DNA of 64,000 bases from Sandaracinaceae bacterium (GTDB lineage: Bacteria; Myxococcota_A; Polyangia; Polyangiales; JADJQN01): the NCBI GenBank assembly GCA_016712745.1, contig JADJQN010000001.1:496001-560000 (forward strand). Reading direction: 5' to 3'. Shown one piece after another: positions 30,471 through 39,950 of the stretch. A model generated the notes under the pieces. It was not told the DNA's origin. It ran no database searches and saw nothing but the letters and a program-made list of their open reading frames with translations. Position numbers and translations under genes: made by a program. Position 1 is the first letter of the stretch; each line of letters opens with the position of its first letter.

Positions 30471-32059
30471 TCAGCGTGCCATAGCCGCCGCGGCTTTACC
30501 CGCAGAAAGCCTGGCCGCTGGAACAAGGGATGGCCCGCACGACACTCCATTTGCGCCAATCTCCTGGGCAAAGCCGATCGTTGCCGTGTCGGCCGCGTGC
30601 TCCCCACAGAGGTACACATGAAGGTTTTCGCGCACCGAGCGTGCCTCCAAAATGGCGAGGCGCATGAGCGCGCCGACCCCGTTACGATCGAGAGAACGAA
30701 ACGGATCGACCGAAAGAGAAGTCGGTTCGAGACGCTTATACGCGGACAGCCAGTTGTGCGCATCGTCGCGGCCCATGCCGAACGTCGCTTGAGTCAGATC
30801 ATTGGTACCAAAAGCGATGAAGCTCACGTGCTTGGCGAGGTCGCGCGCAATCAGGCACGCCCGCGGCGTCTCGAGCATTGAGCCAAGCTCGGTGTCTTTG
30901 CCCACAAGCTTCGAATGTGAGCGAGCTCTTCGGCCATGCTCACAAACGGGACGAGAATGCGCGCCGTCGTGCCGGCGAGCGTCGCGGCAGATTGGACGGA
31001 GTCGATCTGCATGCGGGCAAAGTCCGGCTGCGTGACGCACATGCGAACGCCGCGCGCACCAAAGGCTGGCCAGCGCTCGCGTTGATCTTGAATGAAAGCC
31101 ACCATGGTCTGTGGTGAGACGCCAAGGCGCTTCGCGAGTGCATGCGTTTCGTGCTCATTGGTTGGTGCGAAATCCATCGCGGGTGCGTCGAAGAGGCGCA
31201 CTGTCGTGTCCTTCGCGACTGCATAAATCGCCGTGAGCTCGCTCACGATAAATGTCTTGAGCTCACCGAGTGCCAGCGTTTTGGCCGCCTCATCGTTCGC
31301 GAAAAACACAACACGCACGAGATCGGCCGCTGTCGGCGCGGTAAGCATTTGCTCGAGCCGGCAAAGGCCAATCCCCGCTGCGCCCGCCTGCATCGCGTCT
31401 TGGGCGTCTTGGGCGTTGGATGCATTGCCAAAGACGGCGAGCGTTCGACGTTCATCGGCCCACTCGAGCACGCTCTGCAATTCTTCGAGCTGCGCGGCCG
31501 GCACGGGGGGCACGGCACCCTGATAAACATTGCCGCTGTTGCCGTCGACGGTGATGACGTCGCCCTCTTTCAGCGCCCGGACCATCACTCGCGTGTCGGG
31601 ATCGGTAATCTCGAGAGTTGCCTTGTGCTCGTCGATGCGCAGAGCGTCGCAACCTACGACGCACGGTTTGCCCACGCCGCGGGCCATGACGGCTGCATGC
31701 GACGTTAGCCCGCCGGTGACCGTCAACACCGCGCGCGAAACTCGCAAGGCGTGCACGTCCTCGGCGCTCGTTTCGGGCCGCACGAGCACCACGTCTTTTC
31801 GCGCGGCTGCGAGTTCGAGCACCCTACTCGCGTGAAACGCAATCTCTCCGCTGCCCACTCCGGCGCTCGCAGAAAGACCGCGTGCCAGCAGGGGATGGCC
31901 GCGCGCGGCGAGCACCTCGGCGCTAGGCAACGACGGTCGCAATGTGGAAAGAAGTTTTTGCGGGTCGACTTCGCGCAGGGCGTCGTCGCGTGTCTTTTGC
32001 CCGTCGCGTACGAGGGCGACCAGCGCTTTGATCTCGTCGGCGACGCGGGTGCGCTGCAT
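30471..32059 (-). CDS. Pyruvate phosphate dikinase-like protein lacking the ATP-grasp domain (frameshifted)
   Basis: Begins at an ATG at 32059 overlapping the glyS stop (TAATG). The first part matches the swivelling phosphohistidine domain of PPDK: VDPQKLLSTLRPSLPS, GLSASAGVGSGEI, and TGGLTSHAAVMARGVGKPCVVG (catalytic His). The second is the PEP/pyruvate TIM barrel: GIGLCRLEQML, DAPAMDF, GARGVRMCVTQPDF, then after the break SMLETPRACLIARDLA, FIAFGTNDLTQATFGMGRDDA, CGEHAADTATIGF, VSCGPSLVPAARLSAG. The frame breaks at about 30890-30925 (one base missing); the repaired protein is ~529 residues, versus about 870 for full PPDK. The N-terminal ATP-binding half is absent and no gene for it is adjacent. 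It may work with a separate partner or another phospho-donor; this is inference. Confidence 0.85.
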
Positions 32060-34149
32060 TAAGGCGTTTGCTGCGTAGTGAGTACGTGAAAATGTGCGAT
32101 CTGCGTAATGGTGTTCGCGATACTCGCCAGAAGGCGCAAGCGATTGTCACGAACGTTCGTGTCATCGACCATGACGAATACGGTCTCGAAGAAGCGATCG
32201 ATTGGACCCCTCAACTCTTTGGCGACGATGGAGAGCGCCGCTTCGTATTCACCCTTCTTGGTGTGCGCTTCGATGGCGGGACGATTCCTTCGGAAGGTTT
32301 CCGCCAGGATTTTTTCAGCTTCGTCCTGCAAGAGCTTGGGATCTACGTCGCCTGCAGGCGCGTCCTTCGCGATGTTGTAGCTACGCTTGAACGCGATGGC
32401 GAGCGCCTCGAACTCGGGCCTCGTGCGGAACGCGGCGAGCGCCTTCATCCGCGCGTCGAGGTCACGAAGTGAACCGCCGTCCCACGCAGCGAGGCACGCG
32501 TCCACGCCGTCGCCAGCATATTTGTCGGCATAGAAGGCTTTGAGGCGCGCGCGGAAGAACTCATCGAGCTTCGGCCGAATATCGCTCAGGGGTGCGAGTT
32601 TCTTATCCATCGCAGCATACGCGTTGTATGCGTCGTCAATCGTTGCGAGCACGTGTATGTCGCAAGGGCCTTCGAGCGCGATGCGAACGATTGCAAGCGC
32701 CGCGCGTCGCAAGGCAAATGGGTCTGCGGAGCCACTGGGAACAAGCCCTACGCCGAAGCATCCGATCAGTGTGTCTGCGCGGTCAGCCGTGCCGATGAAA
32801 GCCGCCAGAGCATCGCTCGGTACGACGTCGTACGCTCCCTTCGGCAGGTAGTGGTCGCGGATCGCGTCGGCGACGCGCGCGTCGCGTCCCTCGGCAATCG
32901 CGTAGTAGCGCCCCATCAACCCTTGTAGCTCTGGAAACTCGCCGACGATCAGCGACACAAGGTCCGCCTTCGCCAGCGCCGCGGCATCGCCAATCAGCGC
33001 AAGGTCAGCCCTCGCATTCGCGCGCTTGGCAAGCGCTTCGGCGACCGTGCGAATGCGCGATGCTTTTTCGGCGACGGTTCCGAGCTTGGCTTGGAAAACA
33101 ACGCCGGCGAGTTTTTCTGCGCGCGTCGATAACGAAACCTTGCGATCTTCCTCAACGAAAAAGCGTGCGTCGGCGAGACGTGCGCGCAGGACGCGATCGT
33201 TTCCGATGCGAATCGTTTGTGGATCGTTCGCGGTGTTCACTACGTTGAGGTAGAGAGGCAAAAGGCGCTTGGTTTTCGGCTCCCGCAGAGCGAAATAGCG
33301 CTGATGGCCGCGCATCGATGCGACAATCACTTCTTCAGGGAGTGTGAGGTAGCTCTCCTCAAATCCGCCGAGCACCACGTGGGGTTCCTCGACCAAGGAA
33401 AGGCACTCGTCCATGAGGAAATCGTCCTCGATGAGCTCGGCGTTCGCCATTTGTGCCGCTTCGAGTAATCGCTTGTACATGGAAGCGCGTCGCTCCGCGG
33501 GGTCTGCGAGTACGTGCACTTTGCGAAGTGTGTCCGTGTACTGCGACACCGACGCGATGTCGGCGTTTGCAGGGCTGAGGAAACGATGGCCGCGTGACGT
33601 GCGACCCGATTTTACACCGGCAAACTCGACGGGAATGATTGACTCACCGTGCAGCGCAACAATCCAGTGCACCGGACGACCGAACGAATAGTCGCCCACC
33701 CCCCAGCGCATGCTTTTCTGGAAGGGGATGGTCGCGCACAAACGGGCCAACAATTCTGGCAGCACTTCGGCGCTGCGGACACCCTTCTCATCGCGCCGCA
33801 CGGCGGCGTACTCGCCCTTCGGCGTGCTGACGAGCCGTAAATCGGCGGCGCCCTTACCGAGCTTCTTCGCAAAGCCTTCTCCGGCTTTGGTCGGCTTTCC
33901 TTCGGCGTCGAACGCCACGCTCTTCGGCGGTCCGAGTACTTCTTCTGAAATGTCACGCTGGGCGTCGGCAACACCTTCGACGATCAGCGTCAGACGACGA
34001 GGCGTGCCGATGGCTTTCATCGTGCCGTGTTCGATGCGCGCTCCTTCGAAGAGCTTTGTGCACAGCTCTGGCATCGCTTCAAGCGCCTTGGCGACGAACG
34101 ATGCGGGAAGCTCTTCGGTGCCAATTTCAAGTAGAAGATCGTTAGCCAT
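32059..34149 (-). CDS. glyS: Glycyl-tRNA synthetase beta subunit
   Basis: 696 residues. The start at 34149 gives MANDLLLEIGTEELPASFV, the family N-terminus; the open frame before it is antisense noise. Typical GlyS blocks follow: GTPRRLTLIVEGVA, FQKSMRWGVGDYSFGRPVHWIVAL, SRGHRF, MRGHQRYFALRE, and the C-terminal anticodon-binding region ending FFETVFVMVDDTNVRDNRLRLLA. With GlyQ it forms the alpha2beta2 enzyme charging tRNA-Gly. Unusually, a ROK kinase gene lies between glyQ and glyS. Confidence 0.98.
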   Translation of the reverse strand: MANDLLLEIGTEELPASFVAKALEAMPELCTKLFEGARIEHGTMKAIGTPRRLTLIVEGVADAQRDISEEVLGPPKSVAFDAEGKPTKAGEGFAKKLGKGAADLRLVSTPKGEYAAVRRDEKGVRSAEVLPELLARLCATIPFQKSMRWGVGDYSFGRPVHWIVALHGESIIPVEFAGVKSGRTSRGHRFLSPANADIASVSQYTDTLRKVHVLADPAERRASMYKRLLEAAQMANAELIEDDFLMDECLSLVEEPHVVLGGFEESYLTLPEEVIVASMRGHQRYFALREPKTKRLLPLYLNVVNTANDPQTIRIGNDRVLRARLADARFFVEEDRKVSLSTRAEKLAGVVFQAKLGTVAEKASRIRTVAEALAKRANARADLALIGDAAALAKADLVSLIVGEFPELQGLMGRYYAIAEGRDARVADAIRDHYLPKGAYDVVPSDALAAFIGTADRADTLIGCFGVGLVPSGSADPFALRRAALAIVRIALEGPCDIHVLATIDDAYNAYAAMDKKLAPLSDIRPKLDEFFRARLKAFYADKYAGDGVDACLAAWDGGSLRDLDARMKALAAFRTRPEFEALAIAFKRSYNIAKDAPAGDVDPKLLQDEAEKILAETFRRNRPAIEAHTKKGEYEAALSIVAKELRGPIDRFFETVFVMVDDTNVRDNRLRLLASIANTITQIAHFHVLTTQQTP

Positions 34150-34163
34150 TTCGCGGCGAGACT

Positions 34164-35030
34164 TTATGTGCAACGCATGGCGAGCGCAAATGCACCGCGT
34201 AAACCCGCGTCGGCTGAGCGCGGGGCAACGAGATAGTGTTCGAAGTCTTCCGTAAGGGCTGCCGCTTGCACGTAGCCGCGCAAGAGATCCTGCGCGCGGG
34301 TGGCGACCTGGGCGCGCAATCCCTGCGTATTCATAACGCCCCCGCCCATAACTACGCGCTGGGGCGAGGCAACAAGAATCGTGGTTACGACGAGGTGGGC
34401 CAAGGCGTCCACCACCGGCGCCCAAGCTTCCGCACTAGCGTCGAGCTGCTTTGCAGATTTGCCGGTGCGGGCCTGAATCGCCGACCCCGAGGCGACGCCT
34501 TCGACACATGCACCGTGGAACGGACACGCGCCCGGCCAGCTATCTGCGACTCCGGTGCTGTCGACGTAGCGAGGGACGAGCAGATGCCCCATCTCCGGAT
34601 GTAGCAGGCCGTGCACAGGCTCACCGCCAACGAGGAGCCCGCCTCCAACACCGGTGCCCACCGTGATGTAGACGAGCGGATCGCACTCTTGCCCTGCACC
34701 GTCCGTCCACTCGGCGAGCGCCGCCGCATTCACGTCCGTGTCGAGGGCGACTCTGACGCCAAGTGCGTCCTCGAGCGTGGCGGCGACAGCGACGTCGTTC
34801 CACGCGGCTTTCGGTGTCTTGAGCGTGGTACCGCGGCTTAAGTTCAATGGGCCAAACATCGCCACCCCGACAGAATGCGGGATCCCTTGCGCGGCGAAGA
34901 AGTCGATCACGCGTGCAAGGGTTTCGCTAGGGGTGGTCGTCGGGATTTCGGTACGCGCAAGGACGCGGCCTGAGCTTTCGCCGAGCGCACAGAGAAATTT
35001 TGTGCCTCCGCCCTCCACTGCGCCGAACAT
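34164..35030 (-). CDS. ROK-family sugar kinase (fructokinase-like)
   Basis: 288 residues from the ATG at 35030 (MFGAVEGGGTKFLCALG); a GTG at 35039 overlapping the glyQ stop as GTGA is an alternative start. ATP-binding GGGTKF, catalytic DTDVNAAALAEW near residue 104, VYITVGTGVGGGLLVGG, and the zinc motif GHLLV...CPFHGACVEGVASG are diagnostic of the ROK fructokinase/Mak group. It phosphorylates a hexose in the cytoplasm; fructose is likely but unproven. Its insertion between glyQ and glyS is uncommon. Confidence 0.93.
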   Translation of the reverse strand: MFGAVEGGGTKFLCALGESSGRVLARTEIPTTTPSETLARVIDFFAAQGIPHSVGVAMFGPLNLSRGTTLKTPKAAWNDVAVAATLEDALGVRVALDTDVNAAALAEWTDGAGQECDPLVYITVGTGVGGGLLVGGEPVHGLLHPEMGHLLVPRYVDSTGVADSWPGACPFHGACVEGVASGSAIQARTGKSAKQLDASAEAWAPVVDALAHLVVTTILVASPQRVVMGGGVMNTQGLRAQVATRAQDLLRGYVQAAALTEDFEHYLVAPRSADAGLRGAFALAMRCT

Positions 35031-35035
35031 GCGAG

Positions 35036-35992
35036 TCACGGTGCAGTTGCGTTGACGCGGCTCGAAGACTGCTTGAGGAGCGGAAAGCCGAGCGCCTCGC
35101 GCTGAGCGAGGTAACTCTCTGCGCACGCACGTGCGATCAAGCGCACGCGTCCGATGTAACGCTGCCGCTCGGTAACGCTGATCGCGCCGCGCGCATCGAG
35201 GACGTTGAAGTAGTGGCTGCATTTGATCACGCAGTCGTACGCCGGCAAGACAAGGCGCTTTAGCGGATCGGCATCCGCGAAGATGAGCCCCCCGCCCTTC
35301 GCGCGTTCGTCCGAGAGGCCCAAGAGCGCCTTGCATTGCGTCTCGTATGAATCGAAAAGAGACAGATGAAGCGCCACGTCGGCGCGCTCGAAGTTGTAGG
35401 TGCTCCACTCCCACTCGGAGCGCTTGGTGATCTCGCCGTATCGGATTCCGTTCGCCCATTCCATGTCGAACATATTGTCGACGTCCTGCAGATACATCGC
35501 GATGCGCTCGACGCCGTACGTGAGCTCGCCTGAGATAGGCTTGCAGTCGATGCCGCCGCACTGCTGGAAATAAGTGAACTGACTGATCTCCTGGCCGTCG
35601 AGCCAGACCTGCCAGCCTAGGCCCCACGCGCCTAGCGTTGGCGACTCCCAATCATCTTCCACAAAGCGGATGTCGTGCTTGTTTGGATCGGTGCCCAGCG
35701 CGCGCAACGAATCGAGGTAAAGCTCCTGAATCTCGAGTGGAGATGGCTTTAAGATGACTTGGAACTGGTGAAACTGCTGCGTGCGATTCGGATTCTCGCC
35801 GTAACGGCCATCCGTTGGGCGACGCGACGGCTCTACGTAGGCGACGTTCCACGGTTCAGGACCGAGCGTTCGCAAGAAAGTATTCGGATTGAAGGTGCCT
35901 GCGCCTACTTCGCTGTTGTAGGGCTGCACGAGCAAGCAGCCGCGATCAGCCCAGAACTTAGACAGCGCAAAGATGATCTCCTGAAAGGTCAT
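35036..35992 (-). CDS. glyQ: Glycyl-tRNA synthetase alpha subunit
   Basis: 318 residues, the catalytic class II subunit. MTFQEIIFALSKFWADRGCLLVQPYNSEVGAGTFNP is the standard start, followed by AYVEPSRRPTDGRYGENPNR (motif 2 region), DDWESPTLGAWGLGWQVWLDG and GGIDCKPISGELTYGVERIAMYLQ. It ends with a short Ser/Asn/Ala tail. The start overlaps the scpB stop (ATGA), so glyQ is translated directly after the poly-aspartate end of scpB. Confidence 0.98.
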   Translation of the reverse strand: MTFQEIIFALSKFWADRGCLLVQPYNSEVGAGTFNPNTFLRTLGPEPWNVAYVEPSRRPTDGRYGENPNRTQQFHQFQVILKPSPLEIQELYLDSLRALGTDPNKHDIRFVEDDWESPTLGAWGLGWQVWLDGQEISQFTYFQQCGGIDCKPISGELTYGVERIAMYLQDVDNMFDMEWANGIRYGEITKRSEWEWSTYNFERADVALHLSLFDSYETQCKALLGLSDERAKGGGLIFADADPLKRLVLPAYDCVIKCSHYFNVLDARGAISVTERQRYIGRVRLIARACAESYLAQREALGFPLLKQSSSRVNATAP

Positions 35993-37176
35993 TCGTCGTC
36001 GTCCTCTTCATCGTCATCATCATCATCATCATCATCATCATCGTCATCATCATCGTCGTCATCATCGTCGTCATCATCGTCGTCATCATCATCATCATCA
36101 TCATCATCATCGTCGTCATCCGTCGCGTTCGACACTGACTCCGAATCAGCCTCGGCCTCGGCCTCCGACTCGGACTCTGGCTCGGATTCGCTCTCCGCCC
36201 CGGCGTCGGCATCGAGATCCTCACCAGAGTCCGGCGGCGCTTTCACGGCGACGGTGGGATCATCGCTTCCGATTTCGGGCTCCTCACGGTCACCAACTTC
36301 CGTCGCGTCGTCGTCCCACGACAGCGCCACGGCCGCAGCTCCCGCGCCCTCCGCAGCGGCAGCAGCGTTTGCTTCTTTGAAGTCACCGAGCGGCTCCCCC
36401 GCGCGACGTTCGAAGAGCGCGCGGCTCTCGTCGGAAAGATCGGTGAACTCTTTGAGTGTCGGCAGGTCGCCGAGAGAGTTCATTCCGAAAAATTCCAAGA
36501 ACGCGGGCGTCGTTCCGTAGATAATCGGGCGACCCGCTTCTTCCTTTTTGCCAAGAATCTTGAGCAGTCCACGGTCGAGCAAAACCTTCATCGCGGAGCC
36601 GGAATCCACGCCGCGAATATCATCGATTTCGGGGCGCGTGACGGGCTGCCGATAGGCCACGATTGCTAACGTCTCGAGCTGAGCGCGGGTGAGACGCACG
36701 GGTCGCGCAGAAACGTGGTCACGAACGAACGGCGCATTCGCGGCCGCCGAACGGAATTGGAAGCCACCATTCACCTCGATGAGCTCTATTCCGCGACCTT
36801 TATAATCCGCCTGGATCTCTTGAAGCAAAGGAAGGATGTCATCCTTCTTTGCTCGAACCATGCGCGCCAACTCCTTGGGCGTGATCGGGCGGTCTGAGAC
36901 GAAGACTAGGCTCTCAAGCACGGTCTTCAAATGTTCGGTGCTCACCGATGCTGGTGGCGCGTCCGTGATGTCATCGAAGGCCGCCTCGTCGGGCGCAAAC
37001 TCAGGCTGCTCGGGCATGTCAGTTGCGAGCAACTCCTCCGGCGAAACCGCAGGCGTAGCGGACGTCTCCGTCTCGGCCATCACCGGCATCTCTTCGGAGT
37101 CCGTCTCCACGAGCTCAAGGCCGCCATTCGCCTTCCCAGCCTTGCCGTTTTTGCCAATCTTCTTCTTCGGGGTCAT
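35989..37176 (-). CDS. scpB: Segregation and condensation protein B with poly-aspartate tail
   Basis: 395 residues, about twice the usual ScpB length. Residues ~80-250 are the tandem winged-helix core: LKTVLESLVFVSDRPITPKELARMV, GGFQFRSAAANAPFVRDHV, LTRAQLETLAIVAYRQPVTRPEID, SGSAMKVLLDRGLLKILGKKEEAGRPIIYGTT. ScpB binds ScpA and the SMC heads in condensin. The N-terminal ~75 residues are acidic and low-complexity, and the C-terminal ~130 residues are Asp/Glu/Ser-rich, ending in a run of 37 Asp and then EEDDDE. The core is ordinary; the tails are unusual. Overlaps the scpA and glyQ reading frames by 4 nt on each side. Confidence 0.95.
   Translation of the reverse strand: MTPKKKIGKNGKAGKANGGLELVETDSEEMPVMAETETSATPAVSPEELLATDMPEQPEFAPDEAAFDDITDAPPASVSTEHLKTVLESLVFVSDRPITPKELARMVRAKKDDILPLLQEIQADYKGRGIELIEVNGGFQFRSAAANAPFVRDHVSARPVRLTRAQLETLAIVAYRQPVTRPEIDDIRGVDSGSAMKVLLDRGLLKILGKKEEAGRPIIYGTTPAFLEFFGMNSLGDLPTLKEFTDLSDESRALFERRAGEPLGDFKEANAAAAAEGAGAAAVALSWDDDATEVGDREEPEIGSDDPTVAVKAPPDSGEDLDADAGAESESEPESESEAEAEADSESVSNATDDDDDDDDDDDDDDDDDDDDDDDDDDDDDDDDDDDDDEEDDDE
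36010..36120. repeat. Trinucleotide microsatellite encoding poly-Asp
   Basis: Thirty-seven consecutive GAT/GAC codons (ATC/GTC on the plus strand) with two imperfect higher-order patterns. Runs of pure ATC are interrupted by GTC in a semi-regular way, suggesting slippage and unit duplication. The tract is in frame in scpB, so unit gain or loss changes only tail length. Confidence 0.95.
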
Positions 37177-38016
37177 GCCGTTTCGTTTCCTGAGGACGTG
37201 TCGCCTGCAACATCATCCGACTGAAGGTCTGCTGCTTGTTCCTCAGCGCTAACTTCCGAGAACGCGCCTTCAAGATGAAGCGGCGAGTACGGGTCGGCTT
37301 GATAGACACGCAGCAAATGCATCTTAGCCATTTCCAAAATGGCGAGGAACGTCACGACCAGCTCGTAGCGAGTCGCTATGTTCTCGAAAAGCTCTTCGAA
37401 CTTTGTGGTCTTCTTCGATCCAAGAATCGTCGTGATTTGCGAGATGCGTTCCTGAATGGTCACGCGCTCTGCGGAAATTTCTCGAGCCAGGTCCATCTTC
37501 GCTCGCGTGAGCACCGACTGAAACGCATCGAGCAACCTTGTACAGCCCCACTTCCGCCAACGGCGCTTGGCCTTCGGCTTCGGGAGTTTCTGCCCCTCGT
37601 AAAAACACGTCGCGCCCTTGAACGCTGCGCGCGCCCAAGCCTTCGGCTGCAAGCTTGTACTTCTGGTACTCGAGCAAGCGTTTGATCAGGTGCTCGCGCG
37701 GGTCCTCCTCCTCTTCAATCGAGATGCCGTCGTCTTGGTCCGTCGGTGGCGACGGCAGAAGCATCTTCGACTTGATGTGCGCGAGCGTCGCGGCCATCAA
37801 CAGGTACTCCGCCGCCACATCGAGATTGAGCTGCTCCATCAAATTGAGGAACGCGAGGTATTTCTCTGTAACGAACGCGATTGGTAAGTCGAGGATGTTG
37901 AGCTCGTGCTTCTGAATCAGGTGCAGAAGCAAATCCAGCGGCCCAGCGAACGACGGCATGTCGAGCTGGAAGCTCGCGTCGATTGGCGTGATCTGTGGCT
38001 GATCGTGCTCGGACAT
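37173..38016 (-). CDS. scpA: Segregation and condensation protein A (frameshifted)
   Basis: The ATG at 38016 starts MSEHDQPQITPIDASFQLDMPSF. The N-terminal kleisin part has FAGPLDLLLHLIQKHELNILDLPIAFVTEKYLAFL and AAEYLLMAATLAHIKSKMLLP, which bind ScpB and SMC. At 37536-37537 there is one extra base (GG for G on the coding strand): removing it joins AEVGLYK to LLDAFQSVLTRAK and the C-terminal winged helix TFLAILEMAKMHLLRVYQ. Reconstructed length is about 280 residues, normal for ScpA. Because ScpA is usually important for chromosome segregation, a sequence error is the simplest explanation. Confidence 0.92.
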
Positions 38017-38018
38017 CG

Positions 38019-38687
38019 TCAATAGGCTCCGGTCAGCTTCATCACGTTCATATGCAGGAACTGCAACACCGGGCCGAGGACACGCCAGCCAATCGCGCCG
38101 TGACTACCGATGGGAAGAAAGAAGAGCACGATAAAGATCAAAAACGAATAGCGGCTCAGAAAATCGTGCACGCTTTCCATCGTGGGCGGAATTAGGCGAC
38201 CGCCGTCCAGCGGAGGGAGCGGCAGGAGGTTAAAGAGAAAGAGCAAGACGTTCAACTGGATCATCACATCGCAGAACGTGAGCACCATTTCGTTGACGTG
38301 ATTGGTTTGAATCATCGCGCGCACAAGGAGCGCGGCGAGAATCGCCAGTGCCAAGTTCGAAAGTGGGCCGACGACCGCCGCGATGGCCGTTCCTTGCCAG
38401 CCGGTAAGCTTCTTCGTGAAGAGGCTCGGATTGAAGCGAACAGGCTTTGCCCATCCGAAGAACATGAGTGGCGCGTGCAGTGCGAGCGCCGAGAACACCG
38501 CCAAGCCCGGAAACAGAACGGTGCCGAGTGGATCGATATGCGCCAATGGCGAGAGCGTGAGTCGCCCCTCTTTCACCGGGGTCGGGTCACCGAGCTTGGT
38601 CGCGACCCACGCGTGCATGAACTCGTGCACTGAGAGGGAGAGCAGCAAGGACGGGATAAAGAGAACGATTTCGCGAGTCGTTACCAC
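38019..38687 (-). CDS. Site-2 protease-like M50 membrane metalloprotease
   Basis: 222 residues, mostly membrane segments. The zinc site HEFMH (in LSVHEFMHAWVATKLGD, near residue 21) and the third ligand region NLLPLPPLDGGRL are the M50 signatures. This is the short rhomboid-like version without a PDZ domain, often found next to scpA in bacterial genomes, as here. It likely cleaves a transmembrane substrate, unidentified. Starts at a GTG at 38687 and leads the scpAB-glyQ operon. Confidence 0.92.
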   Translation of the reverse strand: MVTTREIVLFIPSLLLSLSVHEFMHAWVATKLGDPTPVKEGRLTLSPLAHIDPLGTVLFPGLAVFSALALHAPLMFFGWAKPVRFNPSLFTKKLTGWQGTAIAAVVGPLSNLALAILAALLVRAMIQTNHVNEMVLTFCDVMIQLNVLLFLFNLLPLPPLDGGRLIPPTMESVHDFLSRYSFLIFIVLFFLPIGSHGAIGWRVLGPVLQFLHMNVMKLTGAY

Positions 38688-38750
38688 AAGTCGCCGCTCT
38701 ACTACCCCGTTCCCGACGCTACGTACAGCGTTTCAGGCGAAAGAAATCCC

Positions 38751-39788
38751 TCAGAACCCGGGGAGGCCGCCGCCGATGTCTGTGCAGATTGGACTTCCGC
38801 CCCCGAGGGGACCCAAGTCGATCCCGCAGCACACGTGGGCTGCGCCCATGGTGATCAGGTCGGTGCCCCAGACGCAGGAGAGCATGCTCTCGGTATCGCA
38901 CGCAGTATCGCATCCGCCGCAGTGCGAGTCGTCGTTCGCCACGCAGTGGGAGTCGCAACAGAGCTGACCCAGGCTTGCTGCTGAACCGGTGGTGCACACT
39001 TCGGTCCCACAACGGCACATGCTGTCAGAGCAGGTCGTTCCCGCGCCACAGGCCGTGCCGCAGCCACCGCAGTTCGCGTTGTCTGACGTCGTGCTGATGC
39101 AGCTGCCGCCGCAGCACGTGCTGTCCTCACCGCAAACCGTGCTTCCGCAGGTGCAGACTCCCGATACGCAGATTTCTTCGATGTCACACGCGTTGCCGAC
39201 GGCGCCGCAGTTGAGCGGGTCGCTGCCCATGTCGACGCATGCGAAGGTCGAACCGCTCGCAACGCACTGACGTGAACCCGTGCATGCCGGCGACGTTCCG
39301 CATACGCAGCGCGGGGCGCCGCTGCCGGCGACGGAGCATGCGCTTGCGGTGGTCTCGTTGCAGGCAAGGCCACAGCCGTTGCAGTTCATGAAGGAGCTGT
39401 CGGTGCGACCGTTGGTTCCCGCCGTCACCGAGCGGCTCACGCAGTCCGTGCCGCAGCAGCGTTCCGATGAGCTGCATGAGGGCGAACAGCTGCCGCTCGA
39501 GGTGCCCGCATCGCGTGCGATTCCGCTGTCCACGCCGCCGCCATCCGCGGGCGTGCCAGAGCAGCTACCCGAGAGGCACGTTTGCCCAATCGCGCACACG
39601 TTGCCGCACGCGCCGCAGTTGTTGGGGTCGATGTTGACCGGCGTGCACGTCGCGAGCCCGGCACTGTTGGGGCACTGCACTTCGAAGCCATCACACGGAT
39701 TCGTCGTCGCGCGTGAGTTCGAGCAGCCGACGAGCAGACCCAACGAGAGCGCAAACACGGAAAAGATACGATTCGAAGATAGAGACAT
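38751..39788 (-). CDS. Cys-rich lipoprotein with NCGxCGxxC repeats
   Basis: 345 residues. Signal MSLSSNRIFSVFALSLGLLVGC ends in a lipobox. The mature chain holds repeated units of the type DxxNCGxCGxxCxxGxxCxxGxC, for example PNNCGACGNVCAIGQTC, DNANCGGCGTACGAGTTC and DSHCGGCDTACD, separated by a Gly/Ser/Asp spacer. Similar repeats are seen in many Myxococcota surface lipoproteins. Disulfides would make a rigid extended rod. The function is unknown. It is separated from the M50 gene by 63 bp and diverges from the 39951 lipoprotein gene. Confidence 0.8.
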   Translation of the reverse strand: MSLSSNRIFSVFALSLGLLVGCSNSRATTNPCDGFEVQCPNSAGLATCTPVNIDPNNCGACGNVCAIGQTCLSGSCSGTPADGGGVDSGIARDAGTSSGSCSPSCSSSERCCGTDCVSRSVTAGTNGRTDSSFMNCNGCGLACNETTASACSVAGSGAPRCVCGTSPACTGSRQCVASGSTFACVDMGSDPLNCGAVGNACDIEEICVSGVCTCGSTVCGEDSTCCGGSCISTTSDNANCGGCGTACGAGTTCSDSMCRCGTEVCTTGSAASLGQLCCDSHCVANDDSHCGGCDTACDTESMLSCVWGTDLITMGAAHVCCGIDLGPLGGGSPICTDIGGGLPGF

Positions 39789-39950
39789 CAGTCACTCCCC
39801 AATGCGCCTGCGGGACGTTCAGGCGTGCTTTTAAAAGCGTCGAAACCTACGGCGCCCCTTAAGGTGAGTCAACCTGCCCCACTCAATTTCCTGACTTGCG
39901 TGCTGGCCTACCGATAAACTCGTTCATACGCGAACGAAAGGCATCGACCC

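Noticed and set aside
35759..36520. A long poly-Ser open frame opposite scpB
   Set aside because: It is the mirror of the Asp microsatellite and overlaps the well-supported scpB and glyQ genes.
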